Shown piece after piece: positions 40,278 to 55,400 of a DNA stretch of 64,000 bases. The DNA is taken from assembly GCF_019399895.1 (NCBI RefSeq), contig NC_091866.1:4323501-4387500 (forward strand), in the 5' to 3' direction. The translations under genes were made by a program, and so were the position numbers. Position 1 is the stretch's first letter, and every line of letters begins with the position of its first letter. The notes below the pieces were generated by a model, which saw only the letters and a list, made by a program, of their open reading frames with translations, did not search any database and had not been told where the DNA came from. The stretch comes from Cardiocondyla obscurior (Eukaryota; Arthropoda; Insecta; Hymenoptera; Formicidae).

Positions 40278-41530
40278 CGTGAGATTAAATAGATTATGTG
40301 TCTCGGTGTCACGCGTCTCCGGGAATTTATGTGCTCGGCGATCGCGATGGCCGGCGATCGGCGATGTAGCTGCGCCGCCGCTGTCAGTCAGCGCACCCCC
40401 TCGCTCAGCGTTCCCATTACTGTACGTCGGGATGCTTAGTCTACGACAATGGAAGCCAATATATCTGGCGCCAAGATCAGCGCTTATCTTCCGAGTTTAT
40501 CCGGAGAAAAACTGATTTAATTTTGTTCCGCGATTTCGCAAACTCGGGGAAAATCCCTTCCCGGTACAAAATAGAAAACCTATAAAGGTGTACATTTTTC
40601 AGAACGCAAAAAAGAAGAAAAACGCATATAAAGTATCGCAATTTACAACAAGTCTCTCATTTATCTTGTTTTATTAAAGAAAAAAAAATAAATAAATAAA
40701 TAAAAAAGTTAACAAGATCATTGCCCGTCGTTGAGAGCCGTGATTCTTCAGTCGAACTTGAAGATAAAATATACCAACGGCACGTATAAATTAACGAAGG
40801 TGCGAACGGATGTAATCTCTCGAATATATCCGCTAAAATGGCAGAGGGGAATTAACGCTTTAATGGCATTATACATATCGAAAGCGATCTCGTGAAATCG
40901 GTCGGTATAATATGGAGATTCTTGCTCCCGCTAAATGTTCTCAGGCGACTGACGTCGAGAGTTCCTCCGACGGGTGCGGGCTCGTAGCTCTCAAAGGAAA
41001 CGATAATCGCGGGTCTACGTCGTCATATTGTTCGTTCAAGACTGCGCTTGTCTAATTATTATCAGTTCCGGGACACGTGGGCTTATCCAGAAACTCCGGG
41101 AGCACACGCAACGTGTAAGTTCACGCGAGATCTATGCGCGCCGTTGCTCCTACCCTCAAAGGTATGCAGTAGTCACGCGCACTCGTCGTCCCTCGCGGTC
41201 GTTTCACCCAAACCCCGGCTGTTCGCGTCATCCGCTCTCTATAGCGCCCCGAGACCGGCTCCTCCGTCAGGACATCTCTCGTATCATGCCGCACCACGTA
41301 TAATATGCGGCTGTATGCATGGCACCGTGTCATACGGCGCACGTCTGATCCCTCTCCGGCGCGAATTACCGCCTCACCGTCGCCAAGGAATTGCTAGCAA
41401 ATTTGTCGTGCCGGCTTTATCAAATAAACCCGCGGATATATATGATTATTTCTTCGCAAAACGCGTCACGTACCTCGCCCCGCTTGCGCGTCCTCTGCTT
41501 CCTTCCTCCGCCCCGTTAAAACATTAATTC
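40278..41530 (-). promoter_or_regulatory. CpG-rich region upstream of exon 1, candidate promoter and 5' UTR
   Basis: Directly upstream of the exon 1 ATG in transcript direction, the DNA turns CpG- and GC-rich, especially at 40290-40430 and 41040-41530, and then returns to AT-rich sequence. This is where the promoter and 5' UTR of the EVA1C-like gene should be. No TATA box or strong initiator can be assigned to the minus strand, so the transcription start is not placed. The plus-strand reading frame open across 41048-41527 is best explained by the low stop-codon content of CpG-rich DNA. Confidence 0.35.
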
Positions 41531-44500
41531 GTTCTTAAACATCGTCAATTTATTCATCCGTGCCGACAAACCCGTTTCGCTATCTCGAGATGCCTAAAGA
41601 CGGCGGTATCAAGAGATGACGCCACCAATTTCTGCCACGTAATACTGATGTATAGTAAGGACATAACGTATGAGAGTAATTTTCCGCCGGGGGATGAAAA
41701 TCCTCTGGGGAGCATTGTCCTGAAAACACAATTTTGTCCCTACTTTAGAGAAGGAAGCGCCGGCGCTCACGTACCACTCGCAAGATAGATGCTCACCGAA
41801 GATGCTCAAAAACTTGTTTTCATTCCCTTTTGAGATGAAAATCACTTAGGATAAACTTGTCACTTAATAATGTACATTTACTAATAAACTTTATAACTTC
41901 GGTAACTGCAATTTATAATCCTAGTTATCACGCAGGCGTATCTATAAACCTGTACGAACCTATGTCTAGTATAAATTGTCTCGCGAGCACATCTTGCAAT
42001 TTGCATTTGTAAATTGTACGCGTACCTTCCCATATTATATAAAATTTCTTTAGCACGTAAATAGCTCTGGCAAGATATAGCGAGTTTATTAATATCCGAA
42101 GTGATGTCCACGACCGGGTCAGTCGAAGTGTCTCCTCGGGGAATGCTTCCACTATTTAACGGAATAAAGATTTATTTTAGATTCAGATCACGTTATTCCT
42201 GACGAGATAATACGATCGCTGTATTCTCAAACGCGTTTCGGCATAATTAACAACTCCGTGACATTTAAAAAGAAAGAAAGAAAAAACAAAACTGTCAGAA
42301 TATCCTTCAATCAGTGTCCTGTCGAAACCTCGAATATTTTCGCGCAAACAATGATCGAGAGTGCGATTATAATATTTCGACGACCTAATTTATTTTCACA
42401 ATAGATATTTCAAGATGCGGAGGCGTTCCATCGATCAGCCGTGTTTTTTTTTTTTAGTAATTATAATAATCGTAATTAGAAAAAATATATTTAAAATATT
42501 TCTTAACAAGTTTCATCTGTCCAAAACTAGCGGCGCTTGTTATTGTTAAACGTACAAAGCCAGAAATAGAAAAAGTAAATTAATTGTAACATTAAATATA
42601 ATTGTTGTTGCAAAAGATTCATGATTTTCCGCGCGATGCGCAATTGAGAAATTAGTAACACTTGATCTCCCCGAGCTCAAAAATTGAAATCCGGAAATCC
42701 GAGTGCCGTTCGCGGTAGTGTGGGGATACAATTTCACGTGCCAGAGTTTACTCAGTGGATGTACCGTTATCGAAACTACGCTCGATAAAAATTTGCGTCG
42801 ATTGCGCAACCGGCTGACTTCGCGCGTGCCCATAAAACTCTCGTTATAGATAACATTTACATTCATGATCGGAAAATTCTATAAACCGTATCGCGTAATG
42901 GAAATTGCAGCGGATTACGCTCGTTCGCCTCGCTAAAAATGTAATAGATGGTACGTTTTTTTGATTTTTCACGCGAGCTCTAGGAATACCGAAAGTAGAA
43001 TAAACTGCGCAAATTACCGTCAACTCGAAAACGATCAGTAAGCTGCGATGTATTTAGGGTTTGTTACAATTAAAAAAAAAAAAGAAAAAAAAGAAGAAAA
43101 AAAAGAAAGAGAAAAGTAGAACTATGATCAAGGAAGATAATATCTACTAACACGTACTTGTTTCTAACTTTATTGCTTTTCCGCAAACAATATTCTATTC
43201 ACGTACAATATGCCGCCTGCTACAAATGCCTTTGCATTGCGCAGCGTGTATCGTTAATTAATTTCAGATCTGTGAAACCTATAAGAATAAATTATTATTG
43301 GGGTTTCGAGCGCGACGCAGATCTCCGTTTGACCTCAACGGAACTATTTTGCAATTTCTAATTAGTCAATAAAATTAATCCAATTAATCAATCGTTGCCT
43401 TACAATTTCAAGTACTACGAGTTCTTAATTTTTATTTTTTAAAAATATAATTAAATTTTACCGCCATCGTGAAGTACATAAATAAATCACGTTCCACAAT
43501 TATGTTTTTCAGCAAGTGTATTTTTTATTCACGTTGATTGGTAAGAAAATTGAGAGTCCTTAACTTGAAGAATTTTCGTTAAATCCAAAGCTTCTGAACC
43601 AAGGTGGTACATTGAGAGAGAAAGAATCTAGGTTAGATTATTTAAAAAAAAAAAAAGGAAAGAAAAAAAAAAGATAGTACGGGAAATTCTCTCGAGAGTT
43701 TATTCTCGTCAGTAAAGTAATTATTTCGCACAAATCAATACGTGCCGTATTTCTCGACAATGGAAACCTGACGAGAAGAAAAATAGAAATAAAAATGTAA
43801 TTGACCCAAATAAAAGTATAAAGATTATTTCGCTATAATTGCATAAGTTCGGATAACAATATTTAAAATACACCAATGGAATTTCGATCTCGCAGATATG
43901 TACTGTTACCTCGAAATAGCTTTAGGATAACAAGACGAGCACGACTACCAAATGAGCCAGAAGGCGAGGATGTTTTTGCACGACTACGCGCAACCAGTAG
44001 TGGATTAAGAATCTTCGGGTTTTATCGTAAAAAAAATTTCTTTCAATATAGTACAGTTTAAAAATAATTATGCTATTAATTTTTCAATATTTTTAAATAT
44101 TTATATAAATTTCTACGCGTTTTATTTCAGTATTAAAAAATTATTTTGTTTAATTAAATCTCCAAGCATCCAGTAATCACTGATAATAAAAAGTATTTTT
44201 CTTTGAAGGAAAATGCTTCGGGTTATAAAAATTAGAAAAAATTGTTTTGATCACGTATTATAAATAAAATAATAAGACGTAATCAAATTCAATAAAAAAA
44301 AAAGAAATAAGAAAAATAAAATTATATAGTATAGTTTAATAAAATATTTAAGAAAATGTGCCAGAAGAAAAATGTTGCGCTCGAAAATAAAAACAGTAAT
44401 AGATATAACAATCCCAAAAATAAGTCATGCATCCAGACAAATAGTATCATAAAGCCACTATGTTATTGATCACGGTGGAATTACTTTGAAGTTTAATTCA

Positions 44501-47052
44501 TCGTACAAAGACTCGAGATAGTCCGCTTACTGTCTCTATAATACGATACTGAGTGCAGTACGCCGAAGATTATTTCTGTACGACTAAAAACGACTTCGAA
44601 GAGTGTAACAGAAGATAGACAGTAAAAGAGCAGACTCGAGAGAGATGGCACGAGGGAATGCAGAGAAGAACACTGTGCAACGCCACGCTGGAACGTCGAA
44701 GATGCGAAGTACCAGGTGGTACGTTGCTCCTTTTCCTCCTGCTCTTTGATTTTTACTCGTTTCTAGTTAGAGTGGAACGAAGAGAGGATTTTCCATGCTT
44801 GGCGTTCGGTTCCACCTTTGATTTCTTAAGGTATTCCTCGTAATATAGGTTAGCCTAGCTGATACGACGTCAAGAAGACGCGATTGAAATTTTTACAAAA
44901 AAAAAAAAAAAGAAAAGTAATTTCTTCAAATAAAATTAAAACGATTGACGGGTTAACGTTGCCGATAAAATTGCGCGTTCGACCTCGCGTAATATTGCGC
45001 ATAAAATAATATTTGTGGACTCGTGAATATTTTTTTTCTCATATACATATATGGGTAACGTTCGAAAGCTAAGTTGCATAATTTTTAACCGAATTATGTA
45101 AATATGTATTTGTTATTTCATAATTATCTTCAAAGGTTTTCATTACAATCTTTTTTATAAAATTATTATTTTTTTGTACGCTGCGTTGTAATACGCGGTA
45201 ATAACACTAATTTCGAGGTCTTTACTCGTTGAAACAAATTAATTAAAAATTGTTTCTATGTATAATAAACAGCATAAAATTTGAAACACATTTTACTCTT
45301 ATTACATAGTACAAAAACGCGAGATACATCATATTTGGCTGGTAAATATTTTAGTTTTATTAAAATACTTCAACTTCACGGTACGTTTAATGTCATGCAA
45401 GTACTGCAGCTCATACTCCAAGTACTATTTTAATTTTACAAAAGTGCTGCGTGGATTGTTTATTAAGTATTTACGTTTCATGAAGCATAATGTGCTTTTT
45501 AATCATTTTATAAATCAGCGAGATGCTTCGCGAGCATAAAAATTAAAAGAAAAAAAAAGAAGAAAAAAAAATGCGTACGTCTTAAAAACGCAATAATTAG
45601 AATATAATTAACGATCCTACAAAACCAACAATTATCGTAAGTGTGACAAAATTATTTTAACGATGCGAATACTTGATTTTAATTGCTTTTACAAAATTAT
45701 ATATAAATCAATAAAATTTATTATCTTTTAATAACACATCCCGTATAATTTCACAAGATGCACGTGATGTAATACTTATTTTATGCATTTAAATTAATTT
45801 TTAATTAATGACCGTAAGAGATAAGGACATTTTCACAATGGATATTTTATTAACTTCATAGCTTGCGTCATTCTTGTGTTCATAAATACTGCACATGTAT
45901 CGAAAGTAGGATACGACCTGATTAGAGGAAGGTAACGTAGCATGCTCGTATGTTATCGTGCGTGTAAGCCAATTAAAATAAAAAAAGAAATAGTAATATA
46001 AAAACCTTTACATTTTAATTATAAAAAAAAAATATATATACATATATATATAACGTGAAAAAGGAGAGAAAGCGAGAGAAAGAAATTGCATTACCTTTGA
46101 ATTAAACTTTTTTAAATATTTAACTTCAAGTTGTTTAAGATGACATATTTTTGGTAGTTCTTTCTCTTTCTCAAAAATATCGGCGGGCAATTTCGGCGCG
46201 ATTTATCGAGATAACTTTTACAAGAACAATTTTGAAAAATAAATTCGTATTCGACGTAGGACCCCGTGCGCGCGTACGTCGAATAATCTTCCGTCTAATA
46301 ATAACTTCCGGCGCCGTCCGATGATATGGGTTTTCTGATCACAGCGCGAAAGTATTTTTCTTCCTTGAGAGAAAGAACTTAATCATGTCGGGCCGTGCGA
46401 GAACAGTGTATGAAACTGCCAGAGTGCTTTCGGGATGCTGGCCGTGCGGCAAATAATTTTCAGAATAATAAAGAGTTACAGCGACACTCTAATGTAACTT
46501 TCCAGATGATAATACGTGAGATAGTTCTTTCCGTAAGAGTGGCGAACCCTTCATGCAAACGCGTAATAAAAATTAAGTGATTTCAAAATTGCATATTTAT
46601 ATGATACATTTTTATGTATCCATCTCAAATAAAGTTGAACGAATAGGACAAATAGGAATTTTATTTAAATAAATTCATCAAACTTTACAAGGAAAAAAGA
46701 AATGAAATAAAAAAAGGAAATAATAAATAACATCACTAGAGATCTCAATTTTTAATATTTCGTATCACTTTCCATATTTCAGACGATAACTTACAATTTA
46801 TGTTAATTTTACAGACGCACTTTTTAATGCTTCTCATTACCCAAGCAATTTATCGATTTTCCATATCGCCTCTCGTTTGATAACGAAAAATTGAATTTGC
46901 AACTAACTAAGCTCGTTTGGCTTCCTTTATCCTAGGTTAATTGGATTTGGATGGTTTCACTTTTGTTTTATTTGTAGCAAATACGAATTGTAGGAGTAAT
47001 GTGCTCGGGTCTCATTAAGTTCAATCGAATCTACATTCAAAAAAATGTCAAG

Positions 47053-47073
47053 AAAAAAAAAAAAAAAAAAAAA
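47053..47073. repeat. A21 homopolymer
   Basis: Uninterrupted A run in AT-rich intergenic DNA. Confidence 0.85.
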
Positions 47074-50000
47074 GTTTGAATAATACATAAAGAATTAATA
47101 TAAATGCAATTTCACATGATTAATGCCAATAAGCAATTGACAATTTGATCTTGCGTAATCAATTTTTTTATCGATATAAATTTATTTCGGTAAAACCTTT
47201 TAAAAAATAAAAAAATGTTTTCGATATCGTATCACGTATTAAGAGATCGATTGGTAGTCGCGTTACCTATGAACTCACGTGCATCAGCCGCGATAGAAAA
47301 CCACAGGATAAGATTAATACGGTCCCACTATAAGTTTCCGACTTGCGACTCACAACGCGAGATAATCCGAGCGTCCCGATTTCGGTCCAGATCTCTCCCC
47401 CGTTTCCTTTTCTTTGGTTCTCGCAAGGAAAAGTTTCTTTCGACCGAATTCGATAAAATAAATCGCTATTGACGTGTTCAGTGCGATCGGTGAGAAGGAA
47501 ACAAATTTTTGAACAATGCACTATCTCCAATGTAGACATATAAATTGTACATACATATGTACACACGATTTATTCTAAATGTATAAGCACCATTAAAACG
47601 AAGCGCGAAAGCAATTGAAATAATTGCAGCCGCGTTAATGTAATGGTACAATATCGTACAATTCACAATATGTAGATAATACGATCAAGACTTTTTAATA
47701 ATTGCGTATCGATTAAATGAATAATTAGTTTCTTTTAATAATTATTAAATTTATTAAAAAATAATCTACAATGTTCCAATTATCCAAAACGATTATTTTA
47801 CACGGTTAGAAGATTTTTTTTTCTTTTCTTTTTCATATCTTATATCTAAATATTTTCTCCTTAGATTACTCATGGAAATCAATAAAGTTTCTCGGTCATG
47901 TATGTCTTTCCTTCAATTTGACCACAACGGTATGTAATTAGCGGCACATAGTAGGATAAATTTTGCATATAACTAACATAAAGGAAATTCACGGCGCGAT
48001 ATTCAACATATTGAGTGCGAAATACGAGCGGTATATTTATCGGAGAATTTATCGCCGCTCCGCGGGTGGGGAAGTGCGGTGATCGGAGCCCGCGCAAAAG
48101 TTATTGCACCACGAAAGTCATCGATGTGCATCAACGGTGATATCCGCTGATTTATAACGACTGCAAAATGTAGTTTTTCGGCAACGGCCGAAATAGGTTA
48201 CACTGCGAATAATGCCGCTTCGCGAATGATATCGGGTAGGAAACAAATAAACTGTAGCGACGCGCATTTGCAAATTATGGAAGCCGCGGCGCGCCGCGCA
48301 CAGGGCCATGCTTCATTAATCCCGGTTGTCAACAATTTCACGATCTATTAGCCCACGTCAGGTAGACCTTTCTATCTAAACTAGGTACTACTGTACCCGC
48401 GAGCTCACTTTTCACGTTCCATTATTCATTAATGACTTATAGAGACGCGTATCGAAAACGTAATAATATTGGCCAACACGTTAGACAACAACATTTACAT
48501 GAAATGTGGCCCAGCTAACCTGTCACCATTACATTTTTTTGTCAACAGTCGTGTCAACGTAATCGCTGTTACGTCACGTGGTAAAAATCTCACGTTTGAT
48601 AACTCGCACGTTTTCCGACGATCAAGCACGTTAATCTGGATAACGATATAAAATACTTTACTAATTAGCACATTACGTAAACTGCGTTAAGCTTTTAACA
48701 CATCAAGTGTGTACAACAAATTTGATAATTGGTTTCTGTTTTACATGTCTTGGTGAAAAAGAAATTTTTTATGAACTGCGGCGAATAAATTAGAAAAATG
48801 TACTTAATGTCGTAATAGACAGATCAATTTAGATCAGAAATTTTATGTGTCGGTAAGCAAATATTATTTCGCCATTCGCTGACGTCGGCATTATGAGGAT
48901 TCTAATGGCGGGTATAAAAACATCGCGGTAAGCATGTAATATAGTAGTCGGTAAGAACGAAAGAATTTGATAAATGGGAAATATAATCCCGGCGCATACC
49001 GTGGAACGAAGAGTACGTCCGTGAGAGTTACGTTTGAACACAATAAATTCATCAACGATAGCTTCCTCGGCTTCGTGACTTTGCGAATAACAAGAAGGAA
49101 CGTAAAAGGAGCAACCTTTATTCGTATTTCGAGTGAAAAAGTATTTTAAGCATCGGCATCATCCTCCGTAACTAAGTATGAACATTTACGGTTATGTTAA
49201 TGCTAAAATATTCCGAAAACTTTGCAAAAATTACACATCGAAACAACGGATGAACGTGAGACGTGCAATTTTTCCTCAACTTCCTCCGAGAACTTTCGAC
49301 CGTATATATATTATATTTGCAGCGTCGTTAAAATTTAAAATTAAAATTGATGAGATAAAAAATAAAAAGTAGTTGTAAAAAATGAGATTATAGATTGTTG
49401 ACAAGGGCCACGTCGTTAATCTCCCAGCTGATGTTTGCGATTGTTAAAAAAAAAAAAAAAAGAATCGTCTGTTCGCAAATTTAACGATGCATTCTTAATC
49501 GCGTTTGCCTGGGCAACAAAAATTTATCCCAACGAGACAAAGCTTTTTTTTTTTTCTTTTTTTTTGCACGTGCTTGCACCTGCGAGTAGACGCGTGAATA
49601 AAAACGACCTACGATTCTACCTTTTTGTATCATTTGTGAATTGTCATCCGGGTGACACGTGACACCAATACAAATTTAATTGGCGCCGCAAAGGAAAAAA
49701 AGCTGGTCCGCGGGCTTGCGGGGAAAAACGCGGGCGATTTACATTGGGGAGAAGACCGAAACGTATGTACGAAGCGCACGGGAAAAGATACTCGGCGCGA
49801 ATAATGCAACGCGTTGAAAACAATAGCGGCCAGAAACGAATCTTTCCCACCTGACCGACGGATAATTGGAAAAGCCAGGAAACCGCGGAGACGCCGCTCG
49901 TATCATCGCGAACCGACCGAACATATGTTGCAAACGTTCGTCGGAAACAATTCTCGTTCCGCTCACGAATATCTCCGCGAAAATTCTACCTCCCCCCTTC

Positions 50001-52363
50001 CCAACATTGTTCTAACATTAATATTTTCATATTTCAATCACGTACCGATATTCTTTCTCTTCATTTACTTTATTTATTATTTTATTAAACTTTTATTTCA
50101 TTAAGCCAAATTTTATCCAATTTGCGGGGTTACGTAACTACTTTAATTACAGCGAAAGAATTACGTAGATATTCGTGTAAAATAACCGGATAATTTGTTT
50201 TCCCTTTCTACCTCCGGCTTGATAAAAATTGAATTTCTCCTCTAAAATTCGGTCGGATGTTTCAATACGCAATTTTATCAAAATTACATTTCTTTCTTGT
50301 TCCTTCACGGGGGAGGAGAAGAGAAGTAAATTAATACAGAAATAAATTTGTTGACAAAAATAGATTAACGTCGAGGAATTTATTGCTTTTTAACGCAGCG
50401 GAGTAATTGTGTAATCTTTCGGTTATCCCTATGTAAAGCTGAATTTACAAAAGCTCGGTATTTAAATTCCGGATTATATGAAATAACGATGTGCTTGGGC
50501 GCGCGAGTCGTTCCACCGGAAGTAGGAAACGATCGACCATAAATACCCATTGGCCATCGGCAACGTGTCGGTCCCATCGACTGGATTCGGACGTATCGAT
50601 AATCGAACGTGAAAGCCACGTGATGACAAATGCGTTTATCAGAGACGGCTGCTGCGCGCCGCAGCCCCGGCAATACTGTAAATAATTCCCAAGCCGTGAT
50701 TCCAGCCACGTATATGGCTCTACGTATGTTACGGCATTACCGATTCGAAGACTAAGGAAATTAGTGCGCTGTTCAAACCGCTGGATTTCCCCTCAGACGT
50801 GATAATTAATGCGTAGGGAATCAATACGTTGTCACGCGCCTTATCGAGATTCTCCAAGAACACGCCGGAGAATATGGAACAGCAGGCGGTGTAATGCAAC
50901 GTGTACATGCCGTGTGTACGAGCGTATGGAATATTAGGCACTATTTACGAGACCCGTAATTATTAAGGACCCTCGTTCGACGAGCGATACCTTCAAAGAA
51001 GTATATCATTGTTCACTTTTACGAATTCTTATCGCGTTAATAACAAGAGAGAGAATAACAAGGGAAGAATCATAATTTTCCCATTTAATTACTACGAATC
51101 AATTGCACAAATTTAATAACCCCCTTCGTAATTAATTTTACGTATTTTGCGTTTCCCGTGTGTAAATAAATTTCGTCAGGTTAAAAGCCAATGATTTAAC
51201 TCCTTAAAAATATCCCGTCGAGTATCGCGTGCGTATCCATCCGATCGGCGCGCGATCGATTTCTTAATTCCACAATTCTGTGGAGCAGATCGGCAACGAG
51301 GTGCTGCCGGGATCTTACATGGAAATGAAATTTTATGCCGCCATAAGTCCATCGCGATGGAACTCGATTCGAATCTCGTATCGGCGCGTAAATTTCATTC
51401 CTATCGAATTCCGCGCATAGCCGGCAAATCGGCTCCGGAGCGACCGTATCCCAAAATAGCTGCACGGGCTTCTTAAACATTTTTTTTTTCGCATAGATAT
51501 TGCGAGAGCGGGAACGAGAACAGTAGATCTTATATAAGCTTTCCTGAAGCTTCATGTGATTTATATTTGCATAATTTAAAATTTATTTTCGCATAAAATG
51601 CGCAAACAGAAAGAAGGGAATCTCGATTCGTAATCATTAAACGAAATCTTACTTCAAGTTCATCAAGTAATACTTTATCGAGCAGATATCAAGACTGGCG
51701 AATTTAAGTCTTTTTTTTTTTTTTTTTTTAAGCGCAAATAAATCGACAGAATCGTCATTGAATAAAAAACTGATTAAATATATTTCAATTTTAATTTTAA
51801 TTCAATATATTAGACTAGCACGCGGGAATATAATAGTATACGAATTGAATTTTCGAAATGATATCACGTCGAACGTAAATTTGAATCAGACCGAGAGTAT
51901 CATTCGACGCGTCCATAATACTCCGTATATCACTTTATCCTCGCGACGTAGATAAATGTATCCCAAGTTACATAAGTACGATACATTTTATTCAAAGTGG
52001 ACAGTTTTAACAATAAAATTGAATCTTCTCATTGTGTACTCGAATGCTCCTCTTGCTCGTAACAAATCGTACTTAAAAATCGATTATCCACAAGGGACAA
52101 TGTCCTTTGTGTAAAGAAAAAAAAAAGAAAATCATACACACAAACCAAAAAAAAAAACAAGAACAAAAAAAACTTGGAGAGCAATGCGCTAGGGGATGGA
52201 GGAAAAGTAAAGGTAAAACGGACGGGCTCATCACGAGATGTAATCTTTCGTAATTAATTGCTATGCGCTCTCGCGCCTTGCGGTTTAACTGACGTAGAAA
52301 GAGAGGAGAGCGCGAGGAAGGTAGGAGTGGCCATGTCTGAGTGCCTAAATCCGCTTAATTATC

Positions 52364-52428
52364 TGGCGTTCTCATTTGATTCCTGCTGGCTTTCTCTTTG
52401 TACTTCCAGCCAGCAGGGGGAAACGCCA
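52364..52428. repeat. Two-part hairpin-forming inverted repeat
   Basis: The inner arms CCTGCTGGCT (52382-52391) and AGCCAGCAGG (52408-52417) are perfect complements around a 16-nt loop. The outer arms TGGCGTT (52364-52370) and AACGCCA (52422-52428) also pair perfectly, separated from the inner stem by unequal spacers of 11 and 4 nt. Confidence 0.7.
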
Positions 52429-55400
52429 AAGGGGGCCATTTCGGTCTCCGACGTATATACGAACGGCGGAGATAGACGCGAGCGTAAATGCGACGATTTG
52501 TCTCGCTCCTGAAACTTATGAAACGATCTAGCTTTTAGGAAGATTTTGCGATGCTTCTTCCTAGGAACTTGGTGCGGTAAGGATGTTTCTTGTTTCCGGA
52601 TAAAGCTGCGAGGCATTACGGATATGAAGAAATGGATGATCCGTCCTATTTATTAACTCTAACCTTTCGTAATAGAGAAAGAGAGCGGATAGAGTTCTGA
52701 CGTCGATAAATTATTTATACCATCCACAAGAGTAATTTGAAAAGTAAAGATATATTATTGTACATCCGATTTTCTTTTTTTTTTTTTAGTTTTTTTTTAC
52801 GATGTGTCAACAGTACAGAGATATTTCAAGTTAGCTGAATATTTTTGTGTATTTGCACGCGACCTACATTTCAACCAATACGTCTCTTCATTTATTCGAA
52901 TATGTGTAAAAAATTTATAGAGCGCTCTGTACAGTACGTTCTTTCAGATACAAATTCTTTTACGAATCTGGTATCGAACTTTCTGTCCAAGTACTTTTTA
53001 CGCTATAAGTAATTAAAAAAAAAAAAAAAAGAGAGAGAGGAGGGGATTTATTAAATCGATAAACAAGATCGTATATTCCGTATTTAATTTCACACGCAAT
53101 TTTAGTCAAAAATATTTTATTAATATCAAATATTAAAACGTTGTGGAAAAATATAAAATTGTATAACAGGATAAAATTGAAATTAAAAATAAAGTTTTTA
53201 AAACAATTTAAATAGAGAAGATCAACGGAGGGATTGATCGAGACATTACTCAATAAAAGAAAAATCTCAAAACGTATAAACTTTCAAGCAACACTGCCTA
53301 AATGAAAGCACATAGCGACTACATTTTTTTTTTCTCTTTTTTCCTGACAATATTAAATAATAACCGCGTGACAGGGAACGGCGATCTACTATCGAGGACT
53401 TATTCAACCAGTACGTCAAATATACACGTCAACATGACGCATACACGATGCGTTATTTCGTTTACACGGTTGAAAAGTGAGAACACGGTTATTAATGATC
53501 GGAAGCATACAGTCGTGCGCAAAAAAAAAAAAAGAAAGAAAAAAAAAGAAAAAAAAAATCAAGCGTTTAGCGGTGAAAAATATTCAACAATAATTTACTG
53601 CGAGCCTTTGACTTTCAACTGACGACAGACTCACGAAAGGGCTTGCATTAATACTCGCGCAATGCACGCTACGTAGAACAATTGCTGGCGATGCGCCCGA
53701 GAGAAACGCCGCAAAAATTTCAAATATCACTTATGCAATCGTACTTCCCGATTCTTTCTTTCGTCTTCGAAATACACGCTCTCTTCAATAACCCAGACAG
53801 AACGTTACCGGGGAAACCTATAGAACATCGACGTTGGACAGGGATAAAACATCAAAAGTGAATCGTGACGGCGCACGGATCCGTCATTTCGTAGCAATTC
53901 CTCAAAGAACAGCCTTCATTTCTTCATAGCTATCCTTCGTTCTCCTCTTTCCCAATTTTTACACGAGCCGCGAGGTTTGCCTTCCAAACTACGTCGAATG
54001 TACGCGAACGTCATCGTAACGCGGCGATCGAACCAAACTTCATTTCCGGAACTTTATCAAAAGACCCGAGAGTGAAATTACTTATTTCAAGGGATTAGAA
54101 TTATTCGAGCGCATAAGCGAGTGTCGTGTCAGCGCCAACAGCAGTCGTGACACATTACAGTAGTTAAATATGTTATAAAATCTGCGTAACTTTCACGCTA
54201 ATGTTTGAGTTAATTGTTAATTAACCGATAAGCAAATAGCGGTGACTGTAAAATATTAACTTGAAACAACAATGGAAAACTCGATGAGAGAAACTAGCCG
54301 GAACACGCGTATAATTAGTCAATTAAATTTCTAACAAGAATTTGAGATTACTCGTACGAGCGGGCGGCTGCGGCGCATATAAATGGTAGGGAATCCATCA
54401 ACCCCGCTCGACACCGATAAATAAAATCCGACTGCACTATCTGCATTCGATACGCATGAAAATAGTTTATTGATCGCGAGCGTGCTTGCCCATTTCGACA
54501 AACACGGCCAAACATCAGAGAGACTCTCTTTTTTTCTTTTTTTTTTTCACGGGGGATGCGAGTCATCCAGAATTTTGATGCCGCCCGAGGGTACAGGTGC
54601 ATGGTAACAGCGAGAAACACGCGCGCTACAGCGCGATATATGCGGTCAGGAGAAAAGGGGTACGGGTGTTGCGAGAATAGCAGCGGGCGAAAATAGACAA
54701 CGCGCGCGGTGAAATGCCGAAAGGCGAGGAATAGCTGCGGTCCAGAGCGCTGACAAAGCTCGAGAGCTCGGGGGAGCCTTGCGGACGATCAACCGCGGAC
54801 GATATTCATGTCTCGCCAAAAAGAAGACCGAGGATACGTCGGGAAGAGGAGGAGAGTCTTACCGCGGCATCTCATTAATCGGGGAGGAGAACCCCAGACG
54901 CCCGGAATGTTTTCACGGCAGATTTCACCGCGTGCGATGCGATATCTGCATTACAAATAGTTCATTGATACACCCTGACGAATATTCGCTACGTAAAAGG
55001 GGAAAAAAGCGATATTGCGATCAACGGCCCTGTTGTGTACGTTATGCAATAGATGCAATTTGTCGTCAACAACTCGCATCTCTTCAACGTGAAAACGCGC
55101 GCGGTATAATTGGGTTTTTTTTTCCCTCCCCTCCCTCCCCCTCTCATATCCGCTGATCAAAAGTTTTGTTTACGTGAACGTAATACCAATTAATTCGTGT
55201 TAGCCGACTTTTATGTGTTCATTACAGATGCGTATACATCTTTTTGTTCTACCGAAAGAACACGTGTGTTGAATAAAAATTGTCCGAAGCTAGCGACAGT
55301 CGTAACTATGTCTTTGCGACGGGATTATGATGAGTTTTCGTAGCGCAACAATGATTAAACGTCGCGTATTGCGTTCCACAACGCATTCATAATTTAATTA

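Noticed and set aside
41048..41527. 159-codon plus-strand open frame
   Set aside because: Proline-, serine- and arginine-rich translation of CpG-rich upstream DNA, with a second frame open over the same bases.
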